NCBI RefSeq assembly: GCF_013282805.1
Contig: NZ_CP054038.1
Coordinates: forward strand, 3,782,001-3,846,000
Origin: Microbacterium hominis
GTDB lineage: Bacteria; Actinomycetota; Actinomycetes; Actinomycetales; Microbacteriaceae
Direction: 5' to 3'
Length of the DNA: 64,000 nt
Shown: piece by piece, positions 1 through 8,423 of the stretch
Layout of the letters: each line of letters begins with the position of its first letter
Position numbering within the stretch: position 1 is the first letter of the stretch
Position numbers and translations under genes: made by a program
The notes under the pieces: model-generated
Databases searched by the model: none
What the model was told of the DNA's origin: nothing
The model's input: only the letters and a program-made list of their open reading frames with translations

Positions 1-1060
1 GCTCGTCGCGCTGCGGGCAGTCGGTCGGCACGTCCACGAAGTTTCCGCGCATGCCCCACACGATGTTCTCGTGCAGGCGGTTGAGCATGTCGTTCGAGGT
101 GCGGAACCAGCCGGTGCGCCGCAGATCGGACATGACCACGACGGCCGTGATGCCCCCGAGGATGCTGTCGAGATCGCCGGGCCACCCGTCGACCTCGACG
201 TACCGGAATCCGTGGAAGGTGAAGGTCGGCTCGAATTCATCGTCGCCGCCGCTGAGCGTGAAGCGATCCGTCGCCTGCGCCGAGCGAAGAGGACGCGTGC
301 CGAGTTCGCCGTGCTCGAGCACTTCGGCATGGCGGATCGTCACGACCTCGCCCGCCTCGCCGCGCACGCTGACCCGCAGCCAGCCGACGAGGTTCTGCCC
401 GAAATCCACGAGGGTCCTGCCGGCCGGCGACAGCCAGGCCCGCACCGGACCCACGTGCTCGTGACGACGCACGGGCGGCGCGATCGCGGGCTCGAGCGTC
501 TCGTCGTCGACGTCGACGATGTGCACCCCGGCCCACCCGTAGGCATCGAAATCGGCGGCGAGCCAAGCATCGCCGTGGCGGCGCGCGTCGATGGACTGTC
601 CGTCGTAGAGGTCGTTGGCCGTCGTCGCGCTGGGGCCGCTCGTCCATGATCCGTCCGTGCCGATGACCTGCTCGTGGCCGTCCGAGAAATGCACTCGCAG
701 CTCGGCGAAGCCGGCGAGCTCCGCACCGTACAGCGCGCGGTCGCCGTCCCAGCCGATCCTCCCCCGGTACCAGCCGTTGCCGAGCGCGATGCCGATCACC
801 GTGGTCTGCTCGATGAGCGCGGTCACGTCGTGCTCGCGCGTGCGCAGACGCCATTCGTACGCCGACCATCCCGGCGTGAGCACCTCGTCCGACACCGGAC
901 GGCCGTTGACCCACACCTCGCAGATGCCGAGCGCGGTCACCAGCAGGCTCGCACGCTGAACCGGCCCATGGCCGGCATCCAGCTCGATCTGCCGGCGCAG
1001 CCGCGGGGCGCCGTCGAACTCCTCGTCGGGGGCGATGAATCGGGCGACCCGGTCAGGCAT
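1..1060 (-). CDS. Alpha-L-rhamnosidase, GH78 (3' end beyond window)
   Basis: Removes terminal alpha-L-rhamnose from glycosides. About 353 N-terminal residues are visible and the rest runs off the left edge. The reading gives a beta-sandwich start with the GNGWYRGRIGW-type motif, then FGQNLVGWLRV, FTFHGFRYVEV and VPTDCPQRDE, the conserved entry to the GH78 catalytic (alpha/alpha)6 domain. No signal peptide is seen, so it is probably cytoplasmic. The ATG overlaps the stop of the upstream esterase (ATGCCTGA), with GGAGG six bases before it, which indicates translational coupling. It is the fourth gene of the cupin-esterase-esterase operon. A second GH78 gene lies at 10122-12836. Confidence 0.93.
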   Translation of the reverse strand, partial: MPDRVARFIAPDEEFDGAPRLRRQIELDAGHGPVQRASLLVTALGICEVWVNGRPVSDEVLTPGWSAYEWRLRTREHDVTALIEQTTVIGIALGNGWYRGRIGWDGDRALYGAELAGFAELRVHFSDGHEQVIGTDGSWTSGPSATTANDLYDGQSIDARRHGDAWLAADFDAYGWAGVHIVDVDDETLEPAIAPPVRRHEHVGPVRAWLSPAGRTLVDFGQNLVGWLRVSVRGEAGEVVTIRHAEVLEHGELGTRPLRSAQATDRFTLSGGDDEFEPTFTFHGFRYVEVDGWPGDLDSILGGITAVVVMSDLRRTGWFRTSNDMLNRLHENIVWGMRGNFVDVPTDCPQRDE

Positions 1061-2042
1061 GCGCGTCCTCCTCGATCGCCAGCAGGTCGCCGATCCACGC
1101 GATCGCCTCGTCCATCAGCGGCAGAGGGTCGACCCCGAGGAAGACATGATCGGCACCGGGCACACGGCGGAAATCGATGGATGCCGCCACCGCGGCCATC
1201 GCGTCGACGAACACCTCGCTCTGCGCGATCGGCACGAGGCCGTCCGCCTCGCCGTGCATGACGAGGAACGGCGGGGCATCGGCGCGCACGTGCGCGACCG
1301 GTGAACAGAGTCGCAGCGCCTCGGCTCCGAGCGGTGAGCTCTCGGTGAGGGTGAGCAGCGGCTCGCGCGCGAGCGTGTCGGCGTGGCCTTCCGGCACCGT
1401 GGCGGGATCGACCGGGAGCGAGCGCAATTCGAGGCGCTCGCCGTCGTGCACGCCGTACCAGTCGACCACCGCGGTGACCTCGGTGTGCAGGCCCCGCACG
1501 CCTTCTTCCCCCTCCCACTCCGGCCGACCGCCGGTGAGGCCGACGAGTGCGGCGAGGTGTGCGCCGGCCGACTCGCCCCACACGACCAGACGCTCCGCGT
1601 CGATCCCCAGGTCGGCGCCGAACCGGCGCAGGTAGCGGATCGCGGCCTTCGCGTCGTGCAGCTGGGCGGGGAACGGCGCCTCCTTCGAGTGACGGTAGTC
1701 GATCGTCGCGACGGCGAGTCCGGCATCCACGATCCTCTGGAAGAGCGCCCCGACCGGCCACATCACCGGCGGGAGACGGCGATCGCCCATGAGCCAGGCG
1801 CCGCCGTGGATCCAGAGCACGACCGGCGGATTCTCGACGCCGTCGGGCGCGTGGAGGTCGAGCAGGAGCGGTCGGTAGCCGGGGATCGTCGAGTACGTCA
1901 GGCCCTCGAAGCTCCGGGCACCGCGCGGTCGGACCGGCCGCTCGCCTCCCACCGGCCGGATGTAGGGCGGCGGGGGCCACTCGTGGTCGGCGATCTCGGG
2001 AGCACGGTGGGCGACGGTGTCGGCGGCATCGGCGACGGTCAT
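1053..2042 (-). CDS. Alpha/beta hydrolase, BD-FAE/carboxylesterase type
   Basis: A 329-residue serine hydrolase. HGGAW at about 79-83 forms the oxyanion hole, GESAG at about 156-160 carries the nucleophile (Ser158), and a C-terminal GADH supplies the likely catalytic His near 299. There is no signal peptide, so it should be cytoplasmic. GGAGG lies five bases before the ATG. It sits between another esterase and a rhamnosidase, downstream of a quercetinase-like cupin, so an ester formed during flavonoid or acyl-glycoside breakdown is a plausible substrate (inference). The exact substrate cannot be read from sequence. Confidence 0.88.
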   Translation of the reverse strand: MTVADAADTVAHRAPEIADHEWPPPPYIRPVGGERPVRPRGARSFEGLTYSTIPGYRPLLLDLHAPDGVENPPVVLWIHGGAWLMGDRRLPPVMWPVGALFQRIVDAGLAVATIDYRHSKEAPFPAQLHDAKAAIRYLRRFGADLGIDAERLVVWGESAGAHLAALVGLTGGRPEWEGEEGVRGLHTEVTAVVDWYGVHDGERLELRSLPVDPATVPEGHADTLAREPLLTLTESSPLGAEALRLCSPVAHVRADAPPFLVMHGEADGLVPIAQSEVFVDAMAAVAASIDFRRVPGADHVFLGVDPLPLMDEAIAWIGDLLAIEEDAHA

Positions 2043-2078
2043 GGGGACCTCCAGGTCGGGTGTCGAAGTATCGGCGCG

Positions 2079-2846
2079 TCAGAGTGCGACGCGGTGGACG
2101 AACGCGATCGCGTCGTCGAAGAGGGGGCCCGTGTCGAGGCCCTCCCAGAAATGACGGCCGCCCGCGACGCGGCGCAGCTCGACGGGCACGCCCTCGCGGG
2201 CGAGGGCTGCCGCGAGAAGCTCGCTCTGCTCGAAGGGAACGTGCGCATCGTCGGTGCCGTGGGCGATGTGAAAAGGAGGCGCGCCCGCGTGCGCCATCAG
2301 TGCCGGCGAGGCGGCCCGTGCTCGGTCGGGCACGGTGACGGCCGGCGCACCCAGCCACCGCGCCTCGCGGGTCTCCTGCGGCTCCCCGTCGGAGCGCGCG
2401 GCCATCGCGAACAGCTCGGTCGGTCCGAACCAGTCCACGACGCCGCGCACGTCCTCGCGCCGGAGCGCCGTCAGCGCTGCGATCGTCGCCCCCGCCGACA
2501 CCCCCCACAGCACCATGCGCGCAGGGTCGACGCCGTACTCCGAGCCGTGCTCGTGGAGCCAGTCGATCGCCGCCGCGGCATCATCGAGCTGAGCGGGGAA
2601 CCGCGCCTCCCCGCTCAGCCGGTACTCGCACGATGCGATCGCGAGTCCGCCGCCGACGATGCGGTCGAAGGAGTCCGCCGTCGCGACCCCCGGCGTGAAG
2701 ACCCTGCGCGTGCCCCGGAGAAATCCCCCTCCGTGGAAGAACACCACGAGGGGAGCTTCCGGCCGCTCGGGAACCCGCAGGTCGAGGGAGAGCGGACGGA
2801 AGCCCTCGGGCTGCGCGAAGTCGATCTCGACGATCGGAGCCGCCAT
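2079..2846 (-). CDS. Alpha/beta hydrolase (small esterase)
   Basis: A 255-residue esterase with HGGG at 38-41 (oxyanion hole), GVSAG at 115-119 (nucleophile Ser117), an HGTDDAHVP segment with the acidic residue and a GGRHFW segment with the catalytic His. The ATG at 2846 lies two bases after the cupin stop codon, so the genes should be co-translated. The open frame continues upstream, but that part only reads the cupin gene out of frame. It resembles its downstream neighbour but is clearly divergent, so two related esterases probably have different ester substrates. Confidence 0.86.
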   Translation of the reverse strand: MAAPIVEIDFAQPEGFRPLSLDLRVPERPEAPLVVFFHGGGFLRGTRRVFTPGVATADSFDRIVGGGLAIASCEYRLSGEARFPAQLDDAAAAIDWLHEHGSEYGVDPARMVLWGVSAGATIAALTALRREDVRGVVDWFGPTELFAMAARSDGEPQETREARWLGAPAVTVPDRARAASPALMAHAGAPPFHIAHGTDDAHVPFEQSELLAAALAREGVPVELRRVAGGRHFWEGLDTGPLFDDAIAFVHRVAL

Positions 2847-2848
2847 GC

Positions 2849-3394
2849 TCAGTCTCGGAACGAGAACTCTGGCATGAACACCGTCGCGTACTTCTCCCCC
2901 GCGGCACGCAGGACCTCGAAGGGAGGGACGTAGACGCCCTCCGGCGCGACCGCGTCGGTCTTCTGGCCGATCGCGTGGAAGAACCGCTCGAAACCCGCCG
3001 TGCCGGCGCCGAAGACTGTCGTGGTGTTCTCGATCTGGAAGGCGTGCACGATCCCCGCCGGGACGTAGGCGAAGTCGCCCGTCGTCAGGGTGGTCTTCGA
3101 GTGGTAGTCGGCCTGATCGTCCATCCACACCGAGATCTCGCCGTCGACGACGTAGAAGATCTCGTGCGTCTTCAGGTGGATGTGGGCGGGAATGCGGTCG
3201 CCCCGGCGGGCCTTCATCGTCCACGCGCCGTACTGGTCGTCGGTCTCGTCGCCCGAGAGCAGGATCTCGAAGAGCTGGTCGAAGACGAGGGACTTCTCGC
3301 CCTGTCCTTCGCCGAGGACGAAGGGTCGCGGCGATGCGGGAAGGATTCCGGCGAAGGGGGCCTTCTCCGGGTCGTCGATCGCGTAAACAGTCAT
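2849..3394 (-). CDS. Monocupin, quercetin 2,3-dioxygenase-like
   Basis: A 181-residue cupin. Motif 1 fits G(X)5HXH(X)4E(X)6G exactly (Gly65, His71, His73, Glu78, Gly85). Motif 2 is GDFAYVPAGIVH, giving the fourth metal ligand. The C-terminal GFERFF and VPPFEVL segments recall bacterial single-domain quercetinases such as Streptomyces QueD, which are of similar length (comparison from memory). Such enzymes open the flavonol C-ring and release CO. The start at 3394 has a strong AAGGAGGT five bases upstream; an in-frame start 21 bases earlier would overlap that site. It is the first gene of its operon and divergent from the LysR gene. It could be another metal-dependent cupin oxygenase or isomerase. 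Confidence 0.78.
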   Translation of the reverse strand: MTVYAIDDPEKAPFAGILPASPRPFVLGEGQGEKSLVFDQLFEILLSGDETDDQYGAWTMKARRGDRIPAHIHLKTHEIFYVVDGEISVWMDDQADYHSKTTLTTGDFAYVPAGIVHAFQIENTTTVFGAGTAGFERFFHAIGQKTDAVAPEGVYVPPFEVLRAAGEKYATVFMPEFSFRD

Positions 3395-3424
3395 GCTTAC
3401 CTCCTTGTGAAGCATTGTTCGCCG

Positions 3425-3433
3425 TTAGGCGAG
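3425..3433. promoter_or_regulatory. Candidate LysR half-site (TTAGGCGAG)
   Basis: TTAGGCGAG lies 31 bases upstream of the cupin ATG. The same nine bases form the left half of the dyad at 10122-10136. It may be the activation half-site near the cupin promoter. This is inferred from sequence similarity only. Confidence 0.35.
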
Positions 3434-3525
3434 GGGAATCATCGGGTCATTCCGATTCGTGTTCCGATTTCCTCGATTCTCACGTTCTGAGGCGGAAGTC
3501 GGAAGTTCGAGATCCCTACGCAGCG

Positions 3526-3540
3526 TTAGTCGCAGACTAA
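3526..3540. promoter_or_regulatory. Candidate LysR box, TTAGTC-N3-GACTAA
   Basis: A perfect 6+3+6 inverted repeat that contains the LysR-type T-N11-A core. It lies 11 bases before the LysR start codon and its centre is 139 bases upstream of the cupin start. Reduced to TTAG-N7-CTAA, the same dyad occurs at 10122-10136. The position suits both autorepression and activation of the divergent cupin operon. Confidence 0.65.
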
Positions 3541-3550
3541 GGTCGGAGGC

Positions 3551-4456
3551 ATGGACGTCCCCATCCACACGATCCGATACTTCTGTGTGCTCGCTGACGA
3601 GCTCCACTTCGGCCGCGCCGCCGAGAGACTCAGCATCACGCCGCCCTCGCTGAGCCAGCAGATCAGCAAGCTCGAGGACCAGATCGGCGTGCGGCTGTTC
3701 GATCGGAGTCCCCGCAAGGTCGAGCTGACCGCCCACGGGAGGGAGCTGCTGCCCTTGGCTCGACGCGTGCAGGATGATCACGAGCAGGTTCTCGCGTGGG
3801 CTCGCGCCACACGCCGCGACCGCGACGCGCCCAGCCTGCGGGTCGGCGTCGTTGCCGCGGGCGCGGGCGTGCTCACCACGCAGGCCATCGCGACCACGCT
3901 GCAGCGGGTGCCGTCGGCGCGCATCGAGATGCGCCGACTCGGCTTCTTCGACGTGATCGAGGACCTCGACAGTGCTCGCGCCGATGTGGTCTTCGCCCCG
4001 TGGCCGCTGAACCTGCCTCCCCGCATCCGTGTCGAGAAGCTGTGGAGTGAGCCGCGGGTGCTGGTGGTGCCCGTGGGTCATCGCCTGGCCGATCGCGAGG
4101 CGATCTCGATCCTCGAGGCCGCCGACGAGATCTTCGTCGCCGCGGGCGGCGGCGATCCCGAGATCATCGACTGGTGGCTGGTGGATCCACGGCCCGACGG
4201 TTCCCGCGCCCATCGGGGTCCGACCGCGGATAGCGTCGAGGGCCTGCTGGAACTGGTCGCCGCCGGCGCGGGCGTGAACATCGCGGGAGAGTCCGCCGCC
4301 CACCACTACCGCCGGGCGGAGCTGGCGTACCTGCCGATCACCGACATCGAGCCGGCGACCATCGTGCTGTGCACCTTGGCGGACTCGCGAAACCCGATGG
4401 TCCACACCTTCCGCGACACGGCACGCACGCTGTCTCCGATGAGCGACGGCTCCTGA
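3551..4456 (+). CDS. LysR-family transcriptional regulator
   Basis: 301 residues. The N-terminal winged helix (about 1-60) carries the typical ELHFGRAAERL and SQQISKLEDQIGVRLFDR segments, followed by a periplasmic-binding-protein-like effector domain. Divergent transcription from the cupin operon, and a matching dyad upstream of the transporter operon, suggest it controls both. Effector unknown; a flavonoid or sugar intermediate is possible. It ends 35 bases from the convergent ABC ATPase gene, and no convincing terminator is visible between them. Confidence 0.93.
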   Translation: MDVPIHTIRYFCVLADELHFGRAAERLSITPPSLSQQISKLEDQIGVRLFDRSPRKVELTAHGRELLPLARRVQDDHEQVLAWARATRRDRDAPSLRVGVVAAGAGVLTTQAIATTLQRVPSARIEMRRLGFFDVIEDLDSARADVVFAPWPLNLPPRIRVEKLWSEPRVLVVPVGHRLADREAISILEAADEIFVAAGGGDPEIIDWWLVDPRPDGSRAHRGPTADSVEGLLELVAAGAGVNIAGESAAHHYRRAELAYLPITDIEPATIVLCTLADSRNPMVHTFRDTARTLSPMSDGS

Positions 4457-4491
4457 CGGGGCGCCCCGCCGCGTTCGCACGCCGAACGGGG

Positions 4492-5379
4492 TCACTTCGA
4501 CACCGTGATCACCCCGGTCTCGCTGCGCCACGTCTCCCGCATCTCCCGCCAGACTGCGCGACGACGCGCCTGCTCGTCGGGATCGGGGACGGGCGAGGCG
4601 GCCATGAGCACGCGCGTATACGGATTCTGCGGGTGGTTCATGACCTGCGCGGTGGAGCCCTGCTCCATCACTCGCCCGCGATGGAGCACGACGACCCTCT
4701 GCGCGAGGAACTCCACCACGGCCATGTCGTGGGCGATGAACAGATAGCCGAGGTCCGCGCCGCGCCGCAGGTCGGCGAGGAGGTTGAGCACCTGCGCCTG
4801 CGTGGACAGATCGAGTGCGCTGACCGCTTCATCGCAGACCACGAGGCGCGGGTCCGTGACCAGGGCTCTCGCGATCGCGATCCGCTGCCGCTGCCCGCCG
4901 GAGAACTGGCGCGGGTACCGCGCACCGGCATCACGCGGCAGGCCCACGGACTCGAGCGCGGCCTCGACGCGCCGCGCGCGCTCCGCCTTCGCCGCCCCGG
5001 CCACGCGCAGCGGCTCGGCGATCGCATCGCCGATGGGTCGACGCGGGTTCAGCGACGAGAACGGGTCCTGGAACACCGCGCGCAGGTCGCCGTGGAGCGC
5101 TCTGCGCTCCGCGGGCCCGGCGTGGGTGATGTCCCGTCCCTCGAACAGGATCTGACCGCTCGTCACGGGCTGCAGTCCCAGGATCGCCTTGCCGATGGTC
5201 GTCTTTCCCGAGCCGGACTCTCCGACCAGACCCAGCGTCTCGCCGCGCGCGATCGAGAACGATACGTCTTCGACCGCCGGCGCGCTCTTCTTGCTGTACC
5301 GCACGACGAGATCCCGCACCTCCAGCAGCGGTGCCTCGCCGGGGATGGATGCCGCGCCCGCGGTTTCTGCGGTGCTCAT
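4492..5379 (-). CDS. Oligopeptide/dipeptide-type ABC transporter ATPase (DppF-like)
   Basis: 295 residues. Walker A GESGSGKTT, Q-loop region FQDPFSSLNPR, signature FSGGQRQRIAIARAL, Walker B LVVCDEAVSALDL and the H-loop ATP-binding features are all present, with the C-terminal extension of OppF/DppF proteins. The start at 5379 overlaps the upstream stop as ATGA; GGAGG precedes it. It is the last gene of the importer operon and pairs with the ATPase half of the upstream fusion. Substrates of this family include peptides, but also oligosaccharides and glycosides; the flanking rhamnosidase genes favour a sugar-containing ligand here (inference). Confidence 0.92.
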   Translation of the reverse strand: MSTAETAGAASIPGEAPLLEVRDLVVRYSKKSAPAVEDVSFSIARGETLGLVGESGSGKTTIGKAILGLQPVTSGQILFEGRDITHAGPAERRALHGDLRAVFQDPFSSLNPRRPIGDAIAEPLRVAGAAKAERARRVEAALESVGLPRDAGARYPRQFSGGQRQRIAIARALVTDPRLVVCDEAVSALDLSTQAQVLNLLADLRRGADLGYLFIAHDMAVVEFLAQRVVVLHRGRVMEQGSTAQVMNHPQNPYTRVLMAASPVPDPDEQARRRAVWREMRETWRSETGVITVSK

Positions 5380-7430
5380 GACCCGTGTCCTCCGATCGTG
5401 ACAGGCGTACGCCATTCATGCTGGCGTCCGATGACCTCGTCTCCCCGCACGCATCGCACGGCGCCGACGCCCGCCGAACGCGGGGTGAGTTCGACGGTGC
5501 TGAGGCAGTCTTCGGTGGCGAAGCGGCAGCGTTCGGCGAAGCGGCAGCCGCTCGGCCAGGATGCGGGCGCCGGCACCTGCCCGGGGATCGACGCCAGATG
5601 GGTCGACTCCGCCAGCCCGACGGCGGCGTGCGGGTCCGATGCCAGCAGCGCCATGGTGTACGGATGCTCGGGAGCCATCAGCACATCGCGCACGGAGCCG
5701 GTCTCGACCAGCTGACCGGCGTACATCACCGCGACCTGATCGCACAGGTCGGCGACGACGCCGAGGTCGTGGGTGACCAGCACGATGGCCATGTCGCGCT
5801 CGGCGACGAGGGTGCGCAGGAGCCCCAGGATCTCGGCCTGCACGGTCACGTCGAGCGCGGTGGTCGGCTCATCGGCGATGAGCAGGCGCGGGGTGCCGGC
5901 CAGAGCGAGTGCGATCGCCACGCGCTGTGCCATGCCGCCGGAGATCTGATGCGGATAGCTCTTGAGCACGCGGGGCGGGTCGACGATGCCCACGTCTTCG
6001 AGCAGGCGCTGTGCCAGCGTCGTCGCTTCGCGACGCGAAGCACCCCGCAGCCGCCGGATCGCGGCCGTCAGCTGCCACCCCACGGTGAACATCGGGTCCA
6101 GCGCCCGCGTCGGCTCCTGCGAGATGTAGGCGATCTCGTCGCCGCGCACGCGGCCGAGCGCTGATTCGCCCGCGCCCGCGAGTTCGATCCCGCCCCAGAG
6201 GATGCTTCCCGAGCGCACGGACAGCCCCGGCGTCAGCAGCCCCAGCAGCGCGTGCGAGGTGACGCTCTTTCCGCAGCCGGATTCCCCGACCAGTCCCATC
6301 ACGGTGCCCGGCTGCACATCGAACGTCACACCCGTGACCAGTGCGGGCCCGTCGTCGACGCCGATGACGAGGTCGCGCACGCGAAGGCCCGAACCCGTCG
6401 GCGAGGGGGATGCAGCGGGCGTCGGCACGGCATCGTCCGCGGCCGCCGTCGACGAGGTGCCCGTCGACGAGGTGCCCGTCGACGCGGCGCCCGTCGACGA
6501 GGTGCCCGTCGACGAGGTGCCCGTCGACGCGGCAGTGCGGCGGCGGCGGCGCAGGGAGATGAGGGGCGGCGGGGTCGCCGCCCCTCCCGCGAGCACATCG
6601 GCCAGAGCATTGGCTGAGATGATCGTGAGCGCGAGCACGCCCCCTGTCGGCACCATCATCCAGGGCTGCTGGAAGATGAACCGCGAGGCGGTCTGGATCA
6701 TGCCGCCCCAGGTCGGCTCGGGCGGCTGCGGTCCGAGCCCGATGAACGCCAGGCCCGCCTGCATCCCGATCGCGGCACCGAACAGCAGGACGAACTGCAC
6801 GATCACCGTCGTGGACATGTTCGGAAGCACGTGACGGATGCTCGCCAGCATCGGCCTGACTCCGTCGACCGCGGCGGCTTCGACGTAGAGCTGCTTGTGC
6901 AGCGACATCGCCTGCCCGATGAACACCTTGTACATCGCGCCGAAGACCAAGAGGCCGAAGATCGCCATGACGACGGCCATGTTCGTTCCGACGGCCGAGA
7001 TCACGGCGAGGATGATGACCATGCCGGGCAGCGACAGGACGATCTCGCTCACGCGCCCCATCACGGCCTCGACACGAGGCCGCCGGGCAGCCCACAGCGT
7101 GACCGGCGTGGTCACCGCCACGGCGACGATCGGCGTCAGCAGCGCGATGAACAGGGTCGGCGCGGCTGCCGTGACGATGCGGGAGAGCAGGTCGCGTCCG
7201 AGCTCGTCCGTTCCGAGCAGGTGCTCCCAGCTCGGGCCCTGCAGCACTGCGGTGAGGTCCTGCTCGAGCGGCCCGTAGCGCACCCACAGCGGGGCCGTCA
7301 GCGATGCCAGCACGAGGCCGGCGAGCCAGATGATCGACAGCATCGCTGTGGGTGAGCGCAGGACGCGGCCCTTCAGCCGGCGAGGCGGCTGACGACGGGC
7401 GACGAGGACGGAGGTCGTGGGAACGGTCAT
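5376..7430 (-). CDS. ABC transporter permease-ATPase fusion (DppC-DppD)
   Basis: 684 residues. The N-terminal half (about 1-285) is a DppC-type permease with the [12 protein letters not shown] segment and a cytoplasmic EAA loop near [12 protein letters not shown] Thr/Ser/Gly-rich linker (about 299-350) follows, then a DppD-type ATPase with [23 protein letters not shown] and [12 protein letters not shown], and the C-terminal Cys-containing Opp/Dpp extension. The start overlaps the upstream permease stop as ATGA. Permease-ATPase fusions of this kind are known in actinobacteria. The linker is built from a 15-bp tandem repeat (separate entry). Confidence 0.92.
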   Translation of the reverse strand: MTVPTTSVLVARRQPPRRLKGRVLRSPTAMLSIIWLAGLVLASLTAPLWVRYGPLEQDLTAVLQGPSWEHLLGTDELGRDLLSRIVTAAAPTLFIALLTPIVAVAVTTPVTLWAARRPRVEAVMGRVSEIVLSLPGMVIILAVISAVGTNMAVVMAIFGLLVFGAMYKVFIGQAMSLHKQLYVEAAAVDGVRPMLASIRHVLPNMSTTVIVQFVLLFGAAIGMQAGLAFIGLGPQPPEPTWGGMIQTASRFIFQQPWMMVPTGGVLALTIISANALADVLAGGAATPPPLISLRRRRRTAASTGTSSTGTSSTGAASTGTSSTGTSSTAAADDAVPTPAASPSPTGSGLRVRDLVIGVDDGPALVTGVTFDVQPGTVMGLVGESGCGKSVTSHALLGLLTPGLSVRSGSILWGGIELAGAGESALGRVRGDEIAYISQEPTRALDPMFTVGWQLTAAIRRLRGASRREATTLAQRLLEDVGIVDPPRVLKSYPHQISGGMAQRVAIALALAGTPRLLIADEPTTALDVTVQAEILGLLRTLVAERDMAIVLVTHDLGVVADLCDQVAVMYAGQLVETGSVRDVLMAPEHPYTMALLASDPHAAVGLAESTHLASIPGQVPAPASWPSGCRFAERCRFATEDCLSTVELTPRSAGVGAVRCVRGDEVIGRQHEWRTPVTIGGHGS
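6448..6537 (-). repeat. 15-bp tandem repeat encoding the fusion linker
   Basis: Six head-to-tail units of GTCGACGAGGTGCCC (+ strand reading), the third and sixth with GTCGACGCGGC variants. Read on the coding strand, they give repeated [10 protein letters not shown] pentapeptides. The unit is in frame, so copy-number change would only lengthen or shorten the linker between permease and ATPase. Confidence 0.9.
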
Positions 7431-8368
7431 GAGGCACGCAGCTTCGGGTCGAGGGTCCGGTTGAGCAGCTCGAGCGCGAGATTCACGGCGACGACGACGA
7501 GCGTGGCCACGAGCACGAGTGCCTGCACGAACGGCAGATCGGCCGAGCCGACGGCCGCCTGCATGGCCTGGCCGATCCCGGGAAGTGCGAAGAGGATCTC
7601 GATCACGACGGAGCCGCCGAAGAGGATGATGAACTGCACGGCGACGCTGGCGATGATCGGCAGGCTCGCCCCGCGCAGCGCGTGGATGTAGACGATGCGG
7701 CGGATCGGGGTGCCGACCGCGCGCAGCGTGCGGATGTGCTCCTGCGTCAGGACCTCCGCCATCGATGCGCGCGTCTGCCGTGCGATGCCGGCGGCGGAGG
7801 TGATCGCGATGGTGAGCACGGGAAGCGCGAGCGACCGCGCCCAGGCCTCGGGGTTCACCTCGAAGGGGACGAATCCGGTGGCCGGCAGCAGGCGGAGCTG
7901 GACGGCGAAGACGTAGACGAGGATCACGCCGACCCAGAACGCCGGCAGCGAGAGCATGATCCCGGTCGCGACGGTGATCGATCGGTCGACGGTTCCGCCG
8001 CGCACCGCGGCCGCGACCCCCATCGCGATTCCGACGACGGCGCTCAGCAGCGTGCCGAAGACGGCGAGCGCCGCCGTGACCGGCAGTCGCTTGGCGATGT
8101 CGGGGCCGATCTCGCGCCCGTCGATGAGGGAGGTGCCGAGATTGCCCTGCAGCACCTGGGCGACCCAGTTCGCGAACTGGACGGGCCACGGGTCGTACCA
8201 GCCGACCTCGGTGTTGTACGCGACCACCTGCTCGGGTGTCGCCGACATGCCGAGGGCGACGGCACCCGGCGTCGAGCCGGAGAGGTGCACGAGGACGAAC
8301 GCGAGGAAGGACGCCACGAGGAGCGTCAGGATCGCGAACCCGACGCGGCGGAGGAGGAAGACGAGCAT
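7427..8368 (-). CDS. ABC transporter permease (DppB-like)
   Basis: 313 residues with the typical DppB/OppB layout: an N-terminal membrane helix (about 9-30), a large external loop with GNLGTSL, and five further helices with an EAA-like cytoplasmic loop near QTRASMAEVL. The ATG at 8368 has AAGGAG seven bases before it. Overlaps the next permease-ATPase gene by four bases. Forms the membrane channel together with the permease half of that fusion. Confidence 0.93.
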   Translation of the reverse strand: MLVFLLRRVGFAILTLLVASFLAFVLVHLSGSTPGAVALGMSATPEQVVAYNTEVGWYDPWPVQFANWVAQVLQGNLGTSLIDGREIGPDIAKRLPVTAALAVFGTLLSAVVGIAMGVAAAVRGGTVDRSITVATGIMLSLPAFWVGVILVYVFAVQLRLLPATGFVPFEVNPEAWARSLALPVLTIAITSAAGIARQTRASMAEVLTQEHIRTLRAVGTPIRRIVYIHALRGASLPIIASVAVQFIILFGGSVVIEILFALPGIGQAMQAAVGSADLPFVQALVLVATLVVVAVNLALELLNRTLDPKLRAS

Positions 8369-8387
8369 GGATGACTCCTTGTCCGGG

Positions 8388-8415
8388 GCGGCGCCGGCGC
8401 AGTCGCCGACGCCGC
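8388..8415 (-). promoter_or_regulatory. Intercistronic stem-loop after the solute-binding gene
   Basis: Arms 8388-8399 and 8404-8415 pair over 12 bp with one mismatch around a CAGT loop, between the solute-binding protein stop and the DppB start. There is no following T tract. Such hairpins often stabilise the binding-protein part of the mRNA or attenuate read-through, which would give more binding protein than permease (inference). Confidence 0.5.
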
Positions 8416-8423
8416 ACCGGGCA

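Noticed and set aside
4457..4491. Terminator between the LysR and ATPase genes
   Set aside because: Only short GC-rich pairings are seen and no T tract follows.
6448..6537. CRISPR-like repeat
   Set aside because: The units are contiguous without spacers, in frame within a coding sequence, and no cas genes are present.
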